A stretch of DNA of 64,000 nucleotides from Bog-756 sp963725275 (GCA_963725275.1 CAVRXS010000003.1:124001-188000); one strand, 5' to 3'; shown: positions 41,291 through 50,888, counted from the stretch's first letter. Notes: a model not told the origin generated them from the letters alone. Made by a program: numbers and translations.

Positions 41291-42136
41291 CGGGCGACTC
41301 CATTAGAACGAATGAATACCATCACAACTCGACCTGCCAGAACATTGGTTGGGGTTCTCCTGCTTTGCATGCCTTGACTGCCGGTAAGAGTGCCAGGAAG
41401 TCCAACAGCTGCCGGCGAAATCGTCACGTTGAAAACACTCCACAGAAACCGCCGTGTATTGCTCCGCTTGAGAGTGAGCCTGAGATATGCGCTGTCCGGT
41501 TCGGCATCCGTGAAGCACGTCTACTGGCCCCGTGCCGTCGACTATGGCTCCGGGGTGGGTTGGCTTGGTGGCGGCGTATCGGACGGTAGAGGGCGTGTCG
41601 GCGCCGAGGAAGCGGCCTGACTTGGACTCCTCGATCCGCTGATCGAGACACGGGGAACGATCTCGTCGTGCAGTTCCGTTGGTCCGAACTGATCGATCAA
41701 AGGCCTGCGACTTCATCGCCAGGACCACCTCCGCCATCCGCCGATTTGGCGATGGTACATCAGGAGCCGGCGGCTTGCTCGGCCCGCTGCGCCTCGGAAA
41801 CGATTCGACGCTCCGAGGCGTGACATCCACAGCGGAACGACGCAGGTGTGTGAACGCTCTGTGTCGGAGCACCGCATCGGATGCCCATGATTCCGGGCAC
41901 ATGGAGTAGAAATCCGGCTCGCCCCCGACCAGGCGCTTGCTATCGCGAGCGTCGGGTACAGCTGAACGACCCACCGGCCCAGGGAGGCCGATAGGTGCCG
42001 CCCGCGGCGATCTGACTACGAACGTGCCTGCAGCTAGTGACCAGCCGTTGGCAGACCTGCAACCACCGCGACCCTTGTTGCGGGTAGAAGGCACCACCCG
42101 GCACAGATAGGGACTGGAGAGATCATCTCAACACGA
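41291..42136. other. Region without a convincing gene
   Basis: About 850 bases between the giant protein start and repeat copy 4. A 264-codon minus-strand open frame (41303-42097) has Arg/Ser/Pro-rich, unstructured-looking composition and no family resemblance. The first ~50 bases should contain the promoter of the giant protein gene. A decayed mobility gene could lie here but I cannot identify one. Confidence 0.45.
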
Positions 42137-42179
42137 CTTTTAGTCCCAAGGTGGCGGGATCGGGACCCGCACGGCCCAC
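42137..42179 (+). repeat. att-like repeat copy 4 (two mismatches)
   Basis: Matches the tRNA-Lys 3' core over 43 bases except AAT to AGT in the anticodon stem and GAG to GGG in the T loop. It forms the right border of the tandem array. Confidence 0.88.
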
Positions 42180-42227
42180 GTGTCCAGTGCCCTCGGCGAC
42201 CGATCCACTGCGTTAGGTTTCGAGATC

Positions 42228-43136
42228 ATGCACTACTCGGTGACGTATCCATTGACGACTCATCCCTACAATCCGGAATTCGTGACCAAGGCAGGGCTGA
42301 CCCGGTTCTGTTCAGCGGCCGAAGCTGCCGGGTTTGCCGGCATTGGCTTCACCGACCATCCTGCCCCCACCGAAAGATGGTTGAAGGCAGGAGGGCACGA
42401 TGCCCTCGACCCGTTCGCAGCCCTCGCCTTTTGTGCTGCAGTGACCAAGCGAATCCGCTTGATCCCCAACATCGTCGTCCTGCCGTATCGCAATCCATTC
42501 CTGGTGGCCAAAACGGTCGCAACCCTTGACGCCCTCTCGGACGGGCGATTCATATTGGCGGTCGCCACTGGCTACCTGCGGGGCGAGTACAAGGCATTGG
42601 GAGTCGATTTCGACCAACGGAACGCGCTCTTTGACGAGGCAATAGAAGTGATCCTGGGCACATGGCGCGAAGACGACTTCCATCACGAAGGAGCGGCCTT
42701 CACGGCGAATGGTCAGACGGCGAACCCGAAACCCGATCCGCTCCCGCCGATCTGGATCGGGGGAAACAGTCGGCTGTCACGCCGTCGGGTTGCCCGCTAC
42801 GGCAACGGTTGGAGCCCCTTCCCCGCTCCGAGAAGCCTGGCGCAGACGACCAAGACGCCGCCCCTGGAAAGTGTTGCCGACCTTCGCCCGATGCTCGACG
42901 AACTCTGGCAGTACGTAGCCGAGGCGGGCCGGGACCGGGCTGAGATCGACGTGTGCTTCGGATCCAACGCAGGAGGTGACCCGGGAGCCGAGACCTTCAA
43001 CGCCGATGCCCAGCTGGCGGCCGTGGACGAGCTCGCCAAACTCGGGGTCACCTGGTCAGGGGTCGGCGTGCCGGGTGATTCATTGGATCATGCCGTCGAA
43101 GCGCTCCACCGGTTCGGTGAATCGGTGATCCTCTGA
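42228..43136 (+). CDS. LLM-class (probable F420-dependent) oxidoreductase
   Basis: Luciferase-like TIM-barrel enzyme of 302 residues. Typical elements: TFTDHPAP-type segment (IGFTDHPAPTERW), GGHDALDPFAALAF, RIRLIPNIVVLPYRNPFLVAKTVATLDALSDGRFILAVATGYLRGEY and PIWIGGNSRLSRRRVARYGNGWSPF. The pattern fits the F420-dependent subgroup common in actinobacteria; the substrate is unknown. ATG 42228 (MHYSVTYPL) is preferred to GTG 42180, which lies on the edge of repeat copy 4. It is the first gene outside the array. Confidence 0.88.
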   Translation: MHYSVTYPLTTHPYNPEFVTKAGLTRFCSAAEAAGFAGIGFTDHPAPTERWLKAGGHDALDPFAALAFCAAVTKRIRLIPNIVVLPYRNPFLVAKTVATLDALSDGRFILAVATGYLRGEYKALGVDFDQRNALFDEAIEVILGTWREDDFHHEGAAFTANGQTANPKPDPLPPIWIGGNSRLSRRRVARYGNGWSPFPAPRSLAQTTKTPPLESVADLRPMLDELWQYVAEAGRDRAEIDVCFGSNAGGDPGAETFNADAQLAAVDELAKLGVTWSGVGVPGDSLDHAVEALHRFGESVIL

Positions 43137-43147
43137 CGGATCTCTGC

Positions 43148-44362
43148 CTACATCGCAATCACGTTTGGATAGTCAGTCAATTCTGAAAGGGAGAGGCGCG
43201 GGAGCTTCGCCTTGGGCAGAACCGTCGCCCGCTCATCTCCGGGTCGCCACACGAGTACCTCTGGACCTCCGACCAGTGCGACGAAGAGCCAACCGGTGCT
43301 CGACCAGAAGGCGACTTGCGGGACAATTTGAGACCCATAGCGTGGACCGAGTGCCTCTTCTGTGCCTGGAAGCAATCTGATCGAATGCGTTCGGAGATCC
43401 ATCAGTGCGATTGCGCCCGGATGGGTTCCCGGCGGGCCCCCGATCCCGACCGGAAGGGCGAACGTTGAACCCTCCGGCGAGAAGGTCCCCTCGTCGGCGC
43501 CGGTCACGCCGGAAGGCAGGTCGAACGTCTGCTCGATCCCTGTCTGGACATCTGTGAAGTGGACCGTGCAGTGTGGCAGGCAGGCTCTTCCCGAGGTCCA
43601 GGCCACCACGTCGCCACTTGCGGCCAACACGTCAGCACCGGGGAAGACCCGGACAACCTGGTTGGTGATCGGATTCCAGATCTCCTCTGCGTCCGGTCCT
43701 ATGGAGGCGACCGCCAGAACGAGGCCGGCATTGACCACGTCACCGGTGGGAAACCAGGTGGCGTCCGCAGGCAATGAGATCGGTGACCCGACCTGATTCC
43801 CTGACGTTTCTACCAACCTGAGCTGTCCCTGCTGAAGTCCATTGTCATCACAGCCAGACGTTGCACCGCACGGGTCCGACCAGATCCATGCTTCGTTGGC
43901 AATTGGTCCGGGGATCACACGCAGGGAAGGACCGAGGTCCGCAGGAGGACCGTGCAGGCCAGCCCGATAGAGCCACGCTGTGTTTCCCCGATTGAGGAGG
44001 AGGGAATCTCCGATCCGCACCATCGAGAGGTCGCTGCTCCCACCTTGTGGTGCCGGTAGGGGCAATGAGCGGCTTGCTCCGGTGTCTGCGTTGATCACTC
44101 GGAGATTGCCGTATGCGTAGACGAGCGTCGCCCCCGAACGGACGTCAGGGGCCAATGGTGGCCTCGAGTCCGAAGGATGTGAGCGGGATCCCGTCCCTGG
44201 GATCACATGGAGTCCGAAACCCAGCACGACCATCGCCGCGACCACGGCTACGACGATGACCGAGCGGACCGTCCGACGACGTCGACGACGCTGGCGTGCC
44301 TCTCTGAACAGGAGCTGGGCGTCGAGCTCCTCGACGAGGGAGAGCTCATCGAGCAGGGTCAT
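43148..44362 (-). CDS. Signal-anchor propeller-type protein, paralog A
   Basis: 404 residues with a short cytoplasmic N-terminus carrying the motif AQLLFREARQRRRRRR (about 16-31), one transmembrane helix (about 34-51) and a large extracytoplasmic domain. That domain has phrases typical of beta-propellers (VINADTGASRSLPLP, EIWNPITNQVVRVFPG, FSPEGSTFALPVGI). Four Cys are present outside. The N-terminal LLFREARxRR motif is shared with the genes at 44974 and 45930. Function unknown. It is convergent with the LLM oxidoreductase and downstream of the gntR-type gene in the same direction. Confidence 0.75.
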   Translation of the reverse strand: MTLLDELSLVEELDAQLLFREARQRRRRRRTVRSVIVVAVVAAMVVLGFGLHVIPGTGSRSHPSDSRPPLAPDVRSGATLVYAYGNLRVINADTGASRSLPLPAPQGGSSDLSMVRIGDSLLLNRGNTAWLYRAGLHGPPADLGPSLRVIPGPIANEAWIWSDPCGATSGCDDNGLQQGQLRLVETSGNQVGSPISLPADATWFPTGDVVNAGLVLAVASIGPDAEEIWNPITNQVVRVFPGADVLAASGDVVAWTSGRACLPHCTVHFTDVQTGIEQTFDLPSGVTGADEGTFSPEGSTFALPVGIGGPPGTHPGAIALMDLRTHSIRLLPGTEEALGPRYGSQIVPQVAFWSSTGWLFVALVGGPEVLVWRPGDERATVLPKAKLPRLSLSELTDYPNVIAM

Positions 44363-44578
44363 GAACCTCTACCTGCCGTCACGGTTCGTTTCTTTCCTCA
44401 CGAGATCTGAATGATGTGAATGAATTCTTGGACTGTTTGATCGCTTCCTGCGCAGCCGAGCCTCCCCGAACAAGGCCTGCGCGGCAGCAGGACCGCTTCC
44501 CCGAGAGCCTGGACTTCGCGGAAGGACGGTCGCTCGTCGAGGATCGTCATCGGGGGTGACCTGCGACAGCCGACAGGT

Positions 44579-44926
44579 TCACGGCAAGCTCTCGATGATC
44601 TGGATGACTTCGTCACGCCGATAGCCCTCGGCACGGCAGAACTCGACCAACTCCCGTGCTCGCTTGACCACTGCACTCTTCTGAGGAGTACCGGTGACCG
44701 TGATGCCATTCCCACGACCGAACTCGAGCAGGCCCTCGTCCCTGAGGATGTGCATGGCCCGTAAGACGGTGTTCTTGTTCACTCCGAGGACGGCTGCGAT
44801 GTCTTTGGCGAGAGGGAGACGCTCCCCTGGGCCGGCTTCACCGTCGGCAATGGCCCGACGGATCTCTGCCGCCACTTGGTCGTGGAGAGCCACGGGTTCA
44901 GAGCGGTCGATGTTGACAGAGATCAT
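44579..44926 (-). CDS. GntR-family (YtrA-type) transcriptional regulator
   Basis: Small regulator of 115 residues: GntR winged helix (about 1-75; VALHDQVAAEIRRAIADGE, LAKDIAAVLGVNKNTVLRAMHIL, EGLLEFGRGNGITV) followed by a short helical tail, as in the YtrA subfamily that often controls ABC transporters or membrane proteins. I prefer ATG 44926 (MISVNIDRSEPV), the usual family opening, over ATG 44938; TACTAT on the minus strand lies ten bases upstream of it. It is divergent from paralog B, with 47 bases between starts, so it may control the paralog genes around it. Confidence 0.88.
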   Translation of the reverse strand: MISVNIDRSEPVALHDQVAAEIRRAIADGEAGPGERLPLAKDIAAVLGVNKNTVLRAMHILRDEGLLEFGRGNGITVTGTPQKSAVVKRARELVEFCRAEGYRRDEVIQIIESLP

Positions 44927-44973
44927 GGTCCTAGTCATAGTAGTCCCATGAGGTATCGATTGCTAGGCCCGAC

Positions 44974-45904
44974 GTGACGGTCGTCGATACTCCCCGTGTT
45001 GAGCCGAATATGGACGACCCTCAGCTTCTCTTCGAGGAGGCTCGACGACGGCGCCGATGGAGAAGGCTCTGCGCTGTCACTATCGTGGTGCTGCTCGCTA
45101 CAGGAGCGGTATTGGTGACTGTTGCGACAATGGGAGGTGGAGGTCATCCATCGATCCCTGCCACTTCGAGCATCTCGATCTCTCGGTTCGTTCCGCCAAC
45201 CTCCACCGAGGGAAGCGTCACCACAATGCTGCTCAGGCTGCCGGACGGGCGTGGCTTCAGTCTCACGTACCCCCGTTCTCTCGGTCTCTCCAAGTTCGAT
45301 CTGACCGCTGGCGGGGAAATCAACTGGCCCGTAAACACCGGCCAATTGAGTTGCTGTAACGAAGCCGTGACTCCCTACTACGGATCATTGTCGTCGATTT
45401 TCGAAGGGAAGCCGCTTGCCGTCTACAGAGGAGCACATGGGCAGCCGGTTCCCTACTACGCCGGCACTCAGGAGCGGTACCCGTTCCTTTACTCCAACAT
45501 GGATTATCTGGGATTTCAGTTCGGGCCTTGGGTCCTTCTGGTCGAAGATATTGATCACTCCTCCTACTTCACGGCCAGAATGACAAATGAAGAACGAGCA
45601 ACATGGGCACGCTCATTCGATGCGCGGCATGACGGCGGGCGGCTATCTCGTCTTCCATCCTCGTTCCCCCCTGTACGTTGTTCGTGGCCAGTTCGACATC
45701 GTCCTCAAGCACGATGACGGCGACCTCGAAATCTCCGGACCCACGGCGTGCCGCACCTCCCAGTCGTCACCCACATTCAATGCCGGAGTCACTGCATGGT
45801 GCGACCCTCAGGCCGAAGTCAGAGTCGCCGCCACCGGAACAGGCTCGTTCGTCGAAAGTGCGGCATCTGGCTTACGAATAGCTCCGTTGCGACCAGTGTC
45901 CTGA
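44974..45904 (+). CDS. Signal-anchor protein, paralog B, with one apparent frameshift
   Basis: The N-terminus repeats the family cassette: DTPRVEPN, PQLLFEEARRRRRWRR and a transmembrane helix (about 34-51). The external part has no recognisable fold; TGQLSCCNEAV contains a Cys pair. The frame from 44974 stops at 45717, but the frame one base over continues sensibly (GGYLVFHPRSPLYVVRGQFDIVLKHD to 45904). Dropping one base near 45621-45632 joins them into 309 residues, and 931 minus 1 is divisible by three. Either a sequence error or a recent mutation. Confidence 0.6.
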
Positions 45905-45929
45905 CTGGACCGTTGTTTGGAGGCCCGCA

Positions 45930-47255
45930 GTGACGATCGTCGACACCCCGCAGGTCGAACCGAATGTCCGTGAAGCCGAGCTTCTCTTCAGGGAGGCACG
46001 GCAGCGCCGGCAACGACGCTGGCTCGTCACAGGAGTCGTCGTGGTCGCTTTGGTCGTAAGTGCAGTCCTTGCGGTGACGATGCTCACCCCGGCATCACCA
46101 TCGCCCCGTTCATCACCACGAACGCCCTCGCTTCCCACGGGGCCGATCACAGATACTGGCGTCGTCCCACAGGTTGCCTGGGTCGACTACTACGGACAGC
46201 TCCACATCGGAAACCTCGACGGGCTGACCCAGCGTGTGGTGGCCCAAGCTGATGCAGACCCAACGGCCTCGCTTGTCTCGTTGGATCACACCATCTTCTG
46301 GGTCCGGTCAATGCTGCCGAACGGAAACCAGACTGTTGACCCGATTCCCAATCCCCTGGTGCAGGGATTCGACACGACGACGGGACGCACGTTCACGGTC
46401 GGATCGGGTACGCAGGTCTTCGCGTCTCTCGATGAGACCTTCCTCTACGTTGAGACCGTCAACGGCCACCTGGACGAGTATTGGCCCAATAGCGCACCGA
46501 GAGGCAAGACCCTGCAACTACCCAACGGTTGGTACTTGCCTGATGCCAGTCTGCTCGGCGATCCGACTCCGGTCGTGGCCAACGGGATTCTGGTGGAATC
46601 GGTGTTGGCTCCGAATGGGCTTCCGGTCGACGTCTGCTCAGATTCTGTCGGCGCTCTCTGCCCAGCGACGACGAGATTGCGGGAGTTGAACAAGGGCCCA
46701 CTCACGTTGGGTATCTGGAATCCCATGACTGGGCACGAGCGAGTCATCGGGAACGTCTGGAAGGTGATCGGGTCCTACACGAAGCCGGGCGCGCGAAGCA
46801 GCCTCGTCGCTTGGGCGCCAGCAAACTGCGAGAAGGTCACGAACTGCCCGCTTCACATCACCGACACCTCGACCCTGTCCACACGGTTGGTGCACAGCCC
46901 GGGCGGTCACGGCTTCGACTGGGGAGGCGGCTTCTCCCCCGATGGGACCCAACTTGCTGTGTTTGTCCAAACCGATCAATGGAACTTGAGTCCAACGACC
47001 CAGCTTGCTCTTGTTACCGGCTCCGGCTCCATCAGAGTGGTCACCGGTGCGGTCGTCAACGGCGGAGACGCCCTGGCCTGGGCCGAATGGTATCCCGACA
47101 GCAGCTATCTCATCGCCGGTGGCGTGGGTTCGCCGGACGGCATTTCGAACGACAACCACTACATTGTGAATGCTAATTCCAGGACCGTGGAGCCTTTTCG
47201 ATTCCTGAGGGATGGGAACCAGGATGTCAACTTCACCGTCACGCCAATCTCGTAA
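45930..47255 (+). CDS. Signal-anchor propeller-type protein, paralog C
   Basis: 441 residues. The first 16 codons are nearly the same as those of paralog B (MTIVDTPQVEPNV), followed by AELLFREARQRRQRR and a transmembrane helix (about 32-50). The external domain shows propeller-like phrases (VVPQVAWVDYYGQLHIGNLDG, GIWNPMTGHERVIGNV, GGGFSPDGTQLAVFVQ) and three to four Cys. Starts with GTG 45930, 25 bases after paralog B. Partner or ligand unknown. Similarity to paralog B at the DNA level over about 100 bases around the start indicates local duplication. Confidence 0.75.
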   Translation: MTIVDTPQVEPNVREAELLFREARQRRQRRWLVTGVVVVALVVSAVLAVTMLTPASPSPRSSPRTPSLPTGPITDTGVVPQVAWVDYYGQLHIGNLDGLTQRVVAQADADPTASLVSLDHTIFWVRSMLPNGNQTVDPIPNPLVQGFDTTTGRTFTVGSGTQVFASLDETFLYVETVNGHLDEYWPNSAPRGKTLQLPNGWYLPDASLLGDPTPVVANGILVESVLAPNGLPVDVCSDSVGALCPATTRLRELNKGPLTLGIWNPMTGHERVIGNVWKVIGSYTKPGARSSLVAWAPANCEKVTNCPLHITDTSTLSTRLVHSPGGHGFDWGGGFSPDGTQLAVFVQTDQWNLSPTTQLALVTGSGSIRVVTGAVVNGGDALAWAEWYPDSSYLIAGGVGSPDGISNDNHYIVNANSRTVEPFRFLRDGNQDVNFTVTPIS

Positions 47256-47370
47256 GGTCAGCGAGACGGGCCCAAGACGCACACGCAACATGCCGACTTT
47301 GCGAGGAAGCTCGGTATCCATGCACTGATCCCTCGGTGCGACCAAAGTGGTCTTGGGGACTCCCGATCCT

Positions 47371-48153
47371 CTACTGAACGGGCGGAACCAGCGGCGGAAC
47401 GGGTGTCGGTTGTGCCCCGAGAGGACCGACACCACCTGCACCCCGGTTGAGGTTTTTGTTTCCCGGAGGTACGAGGTTTCGGTGCGTCCAGAGGACGAGA
47501 CCGGCCGCTGCTCCCAGATATGCCGAAATGACGAAGACGCGAACGGCCCCGGTCTGCCCGCCGAACGACCCGAAGACGCTCGAGTCAACGATCGAGAACA
47601 GCAGATAGACAGAGAACACTGTGGTGAAGAGCACCGACAGGATCGCCACGAAGGAGACCGCCGAGACATAGCTCTGTCCGACACGTCGGGACGGGTTCGG
47701 TGAGCCGGCATCGGCCCGGGCGAGCACCAGCCCACGACGAAGATGGGCCACCAGCAGAGTGATACTGACCACCGTGATCAATCCGCCCACCACTGCGGCA
47801 CGAGCAACGGGGTTCGTGATGTCACCGGAATGCGATCCCGCGAGCTGCACCAGAGCTCCGACGACAACGGTCGACCCGAGGATCGAGGTTGTGATCGTGA
47901 CGAATGAGACGGCAAACAGGAAGACCGACTGGGGTCGACGACCACTCGGATCGGGGTCGGCACGATTGGCAACAACGATGATGACGAATACGCCGACCAC
48001 AGCGATCAAGGCCAGGACCACGAGGCTTTCCAGGGCGAATCCGACGAGCGAACTCAGCCCAAAGTTCGCGACGGACGACGCGGAAGAGCTCGAGCCACCC
48101 GGAACGAACGGCGTGGACGGAGCGATCACAGGAATCGTCGTAACCGTGCTCAA
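47371..48153 (-). CDS. Membrane protein with five predicted helices, unknown
   Basis: 260 residues with helices at about 34-61, 76-106, 117-141, 160-187 and 204-226; the C-terminal 30 residues are Pro/Gly-rich (VGPLGAQPTPVPPLVPPVQ). The N-terminal 25 residues are Thr/Ser/Pro-rich. No catalytic or transport motif is visible and I do not recognise the family. It is convergent with paralog C and divergent from the DUF6308-like gene. Confidence 0.7.
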   Translation of the reverse strand: MSTVTTIPVIAPSTPFVPGGSSSSASSVANFGLSSLVGFALESLVVLALIAVVGVFVIIVVANRADPDPSGRRPQSVFLFAVSFVTITTSILGSTVVVGALVQLAGSHSGDITNPVARAAVVGGLITVVSITLLVAHLRRGLVLARADAGSPNPSRRVGQSYVSAVSFVAILSVLFTTVFSVYLLFSIVDSSVFGSFGGQTGAVRVFVISAYLGAAAGLVLWTHRNLVPPGNKNLNRGAGGVGPLGAQPTPVPPLVPPVQ

Positions 48154-48337
48154 GACACCACCCGCCCTTTGCAGCCCCTCTCCAACTGCTCCCTCGTCTG
48201 CGGTGAGACTAACTGGTCGCTGAGCGCCGCTGGTGGAGGCCTCGCCATAGGTTGCATCGTTTGAGGATCTGCGAGCGGATGTCGCGACGGTTCGGCAATG
48301 CCTCGTGTCACAATGTCATCCGACAAGGAGAGCGGCT

Positions 48338-49099
48338 TTGACCCACCAGAACCAGCAAGTTGAACCACTGGCCCCACCCTTCGTCCTCGCCGAGGGGAAG
48401 ATCACGTTTTCGCTCGAGGAAGCTCGACAGACGGTTGGGGGATACGTCTTCGCCCGACAGCCCTTACCGCTGAGCTATCAGCCAGTTGTCTCCGGAGAAA
48501 CAGCACCCGAGGAGATGACGCGAGCCAGGTGGGCTTGCGCGGTCTATGACTTCCAGCCCGGGGACCTCGGTCCGCTCAACTACTTCGACATCGTCGTGTC
48601 GATAGGGTTGAACAGCCAGATCAACACAGAAGCGATCGCCGGCATGTTGGAGATTGCCCCCCTCGTCAGCGAGGCGATCGCGCATGTCCCGGTGAGTCAG
48701 ACCTTCTGGGAGCTATCGGTAGACGAGGTGGCTGAAATTCCATCCGATTCGTCTGCATGGTGGATGAACCGTGCTGTCGAGTTGCTGGTGGCAGTCGACG
48801 GAGTGGGGCCGACGGTGGCCCACAAAACGCTGCACCACAAGAGGCCGTGGCTCTTCCCGCTGCTTGACGACGAGACCACCAAGTACATGCGATACGTCGA
48901 CTCCTGGAACGTCATCCATCGCGACCTCACCAATCACGATGCCCAATTTCAGGCCCTCGAACAATTCATCGCCGACGAGGTCGCGTCACGAGGTGGCGTC
49001 CCGCTGTCGCGGCTGCGCATCCATGACATCCTCGTCTGGACCACGATGCAGGGCCAACGAATCATGGCAAGGGATGCAGGTGCAGCACTTGGGTTCTGA
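48338..49099 (+). CDS. DUF6308-like protein
   Basis: Soluble 253-residue protein. AAGGAG at 48325-48330 lies seven bases before TTG 48338, so a TTG start is supported; GTG 48305 upstream in frame has no such signal. The middle reads AVELLVAVDGVGPTVAHKTLHHKRPWLFPLLDD, reminiscent of a helix-hairpin-helix-like segment, and TYMRYVDSW follows. I believe it belongs to the DUF6308 family of actinobacteria; function unknown. Confidence 0.7.
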   Translation: MTHQNQQVEPLAPPFVLAEGKITFSLEEARQTVGGYVFARQPLPLSYQPVVSGETAPEEMTRARWACAVYDFQPGDLGPLNYFDIVVSIGLNSQINTEAIAGMLEIAPLVSEAIAHVPVSQTFWELSVDEVAEIPSDSSAWWMNRAVELLVAVDGVGPTVAHKTLHHKRPWLFPLLDDETTKYMRYVDSWNVIHRDLTNHDAQFQALEQFIADEVASRGGVPLSRLRIHDILVWTTMQGQRIMARDAGAALGF

Positions 49100-49194
49100 C
49101 CAAGAGCGCTGGCACTCAGTCGTCGCAGTGCGCTGATCGCTCACTCCGCGCCCGGGCTGGGAGACGACCGCCAGGCACAACGAGTCGGTCCTGG

Positions 49195-49986
49195 TCAGCT
49201 GAGTACGTCCTTGCGGTTGAACCACCACCACCCGATGGCCAGGAACGCGACCACGTATGGCACCTGCAGCAGGGCGCCCCGAAGCATCTCTGTCGATGAA
49301 GCGCCGTGGAAAAACAAGTCCTGCCACGCATTGAGATAGTGGGTCGGATACACGTAGCTCGTCCCGTTGAGTGCCGAGATGTTGTTGAGGATCTGGGAGA
49401 CGACGCCAAGCCCCACGCCTCCCGCCACAGCGCCGAAGGCAGAGTCCGTCATCGTCGACAACATGAACGCGAACGCAAGATATGCGGCTTGGCTCCACGC
49501 CACATACAGGGTCGACAGTGCGAGGCGGCCGACGGCACTTCCCTGCGAGAACACTGCAAGCGTAGGAGTCGTGACCGGATGCCACCCGAAGGCAAGGGTT
49601 CCCGCCGCAAGTCCGACGACCAGGACCACGATGGCCGCTACGAGCGTCAGGCCGGCCGCGACCGCGAGTTTGGAGCCGAGCAGCCTATTTCGGGAGACGG
49701 GCCTCACGAGGAGGTAGCTGAGGGTTCCCCAGCTCGCCTCTCCGGAGACGGTCTCGCCGGCGAACAGTGATGCCACGACAGTCAGCAGGAACGCGCTCAC
49801 GCCCCCCAACGCCACGATCGGTACGTTCAGGCCCGATCCGGTCAAGTCGAAGAAGCCAAGGTGGCCTCCCGTCGGAGGATTGACCTTGTAGGCGACCGTG
49901 AAGATGATCGGGATCACGGCGATCAGCCCGAGTCCGATGTAGGTGCGCAGTCGCCACACCTGTTTGCGGATCTCGACCGAGATCAC
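49195..49986 (-). CDS. ABC-2 type transporter permease
   Basis: 263 residues with six predicted helices (about 15-33, 58-79, 104-128, 150-172, 178-200, 232-252). The N-terminal EIRKQVWRLRTYIGLGL is typical of ABC-2 permeases, and GETVSGEASWGTLSYLLVRPVSRNRLLGSK is the conserved cytoplasmic loop. The 5' end overlaps the ATPase gene by 4 bases. Substrate unknown. Confidence 0.88.
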   Translation of the reverse strand: MISVEIRKQVWRLRTYIGLGLIAVIPIIFTVAYKVNPPTGGHLGFFDLTGSGLNVPIVALGGVSAFLLTVVASLFAGETVSGEASWGTLSYLLVRPVSRNRLLGSKLAVAAGLTLVAAIVVLVVGLAAGTLAFGWHPVTTPTLAVFSQGSAVGRLALSTLYVAWSQAAYLAFAFMLSTMTDSAFGAVAGGVGLGVVSQILNNISALNGTSYVYPTHYLNAWQDLFFHGASSTEMLRGALLQVPYVVAFLAIGWWWFNRKDVLS

Positions 49987-50888
49987 CGGTGCTCCAGGAG
50001 TCCGATGAAGGCGTCCTCCAAATGGTGGCGAGCTGTGATGGTCTCGACTCCGATGCCGGCTCCGACCAGCGCCACCACCAGTTCCTTGCGTTCGATCCCA
50101 TCCAGCTCCACCGCCAACCCCCCACCCTCCGGCGATACCGTGGCAATGCCCCGAAGTCCATCGAGCACCCGTTGAGCCCGGCGTATGTCGTCTACCTCTA
50201 TGTAGATCGTGGTCGTCGCGCCCAGGAGATCAGAGACTGCGCCCACCGTGACCAATCGGCCATTGTCCATGACCGCCACGTGGTCACAGACCTGCTCGAC
50301 CTCCCCCAGCAGATGGCTGGAGACGAGCACGGTCGTTCCGCTCGCGGCGACCCGTCTCAGTACCTCTCGCACTGCGCGCATCTGCTGGGGGTCGAGCCCG
50401 TCGGTCGGCTCGTCGAGGATCAGGAGGTCCGGGCTCCCCAGAAGGGCTTGGGCGAGGCCGAGGCGCTGGCGCATGCCGTGGGAATAGGTCTTGTACTTCC
50501 GGTCCGCTGCATGGCCAAGATCGGCGATGTCGAGAACCTCGTCCAAGTTGGCGGCCGACATCGGCGCTCGTCCAGCTCGCCAGAACAGTTCAAGGTTCTC
50601 ACGTCCCGAGAGGTGTGGCACGAAGCCAGGACCCTCCACCAGCACCCCGACGCGACCGAGCACGGCAGCCCCGGGTCTGATCACCTCGTCGAAGAGACAG
50701 ACCCTGCCGGAAGTGGGTCGGATCAATCCGACGAGCATTCGCATTGTCGTGGTCTTGCCGGCTCCATTGGGGCCGAGCAACCCGAAGACACTGCCGCGTT
50801 CGACCGTGAGATCCAGATGGTCGACGGCCAGAACATCGCTGGCGTAGCGCTTGGTGAGGTCTTCGATAACTATCGGGTGGGTCGTCAC
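49983..50888 (-). CDS. ABC transporter ATP-binding protein
   Basis: 301-residue ATPase: Walker A GPNGAGKTT, Q-loop region, signature YSHGMRQRLGLAQALLG, Walker B LLILDEPTDGLDP, switch His in SSHLLGEVEQV, plus a C-terminal extension of about 80 residues common in DrrA/CcmA-like ATPases. It forms an exporter with the permease that follows. GTG start at 50888, six bases after AAGGGA. Confidence 0.95.
   Translation of the reverse strand: MTTHPIVIEDLTKRYASDVLAVDHLDLTVERGSVFGLLGPNGAGKTTTMRMLVGLIRPTSGRVCLFDEVIRPGAAVLGRVGVLVEGPGFVPHLSGRENLELFWRAGRAPMSAANLDEVLDIADLGHAADRKYKTYSHGMRQRLGLAQALLGSPDLLILDEPTDGLDPQQMRAVREVLRRVAASGTTVLVSSHLLGEVEQVCDHVAVMDNGRLVTVGAVSDLLGATTTIYIEVDDIRRAQRVLDGLRGIATVSPEGGGLAVELDGIERKELVVALVGAGIGVETITARHHLEDAFIGLLEHR

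Larger units (their letters stand above)
35055..42179. mobile_element. tRNA-Lys unit 3: giant secreted protein cargo, 7.1 kb
   Basis: Segment between repeat copies 3 and 4. Its only clear gene is the 1983-residue MBG-repeat protein. No recombinase is visible. Copy 4 has drifted by two bases, consistent with this being the oldest of the three insertions. Confidence 0.55.

Noticed and set aside
41303..42097. 264-codon minus-strand open frame beside repeat copy 4
   Set aside because: Composition is Arg/Ser/Pro-rich with no predicted core, no family resemblance and no good start signal; kept only as a note on the region.
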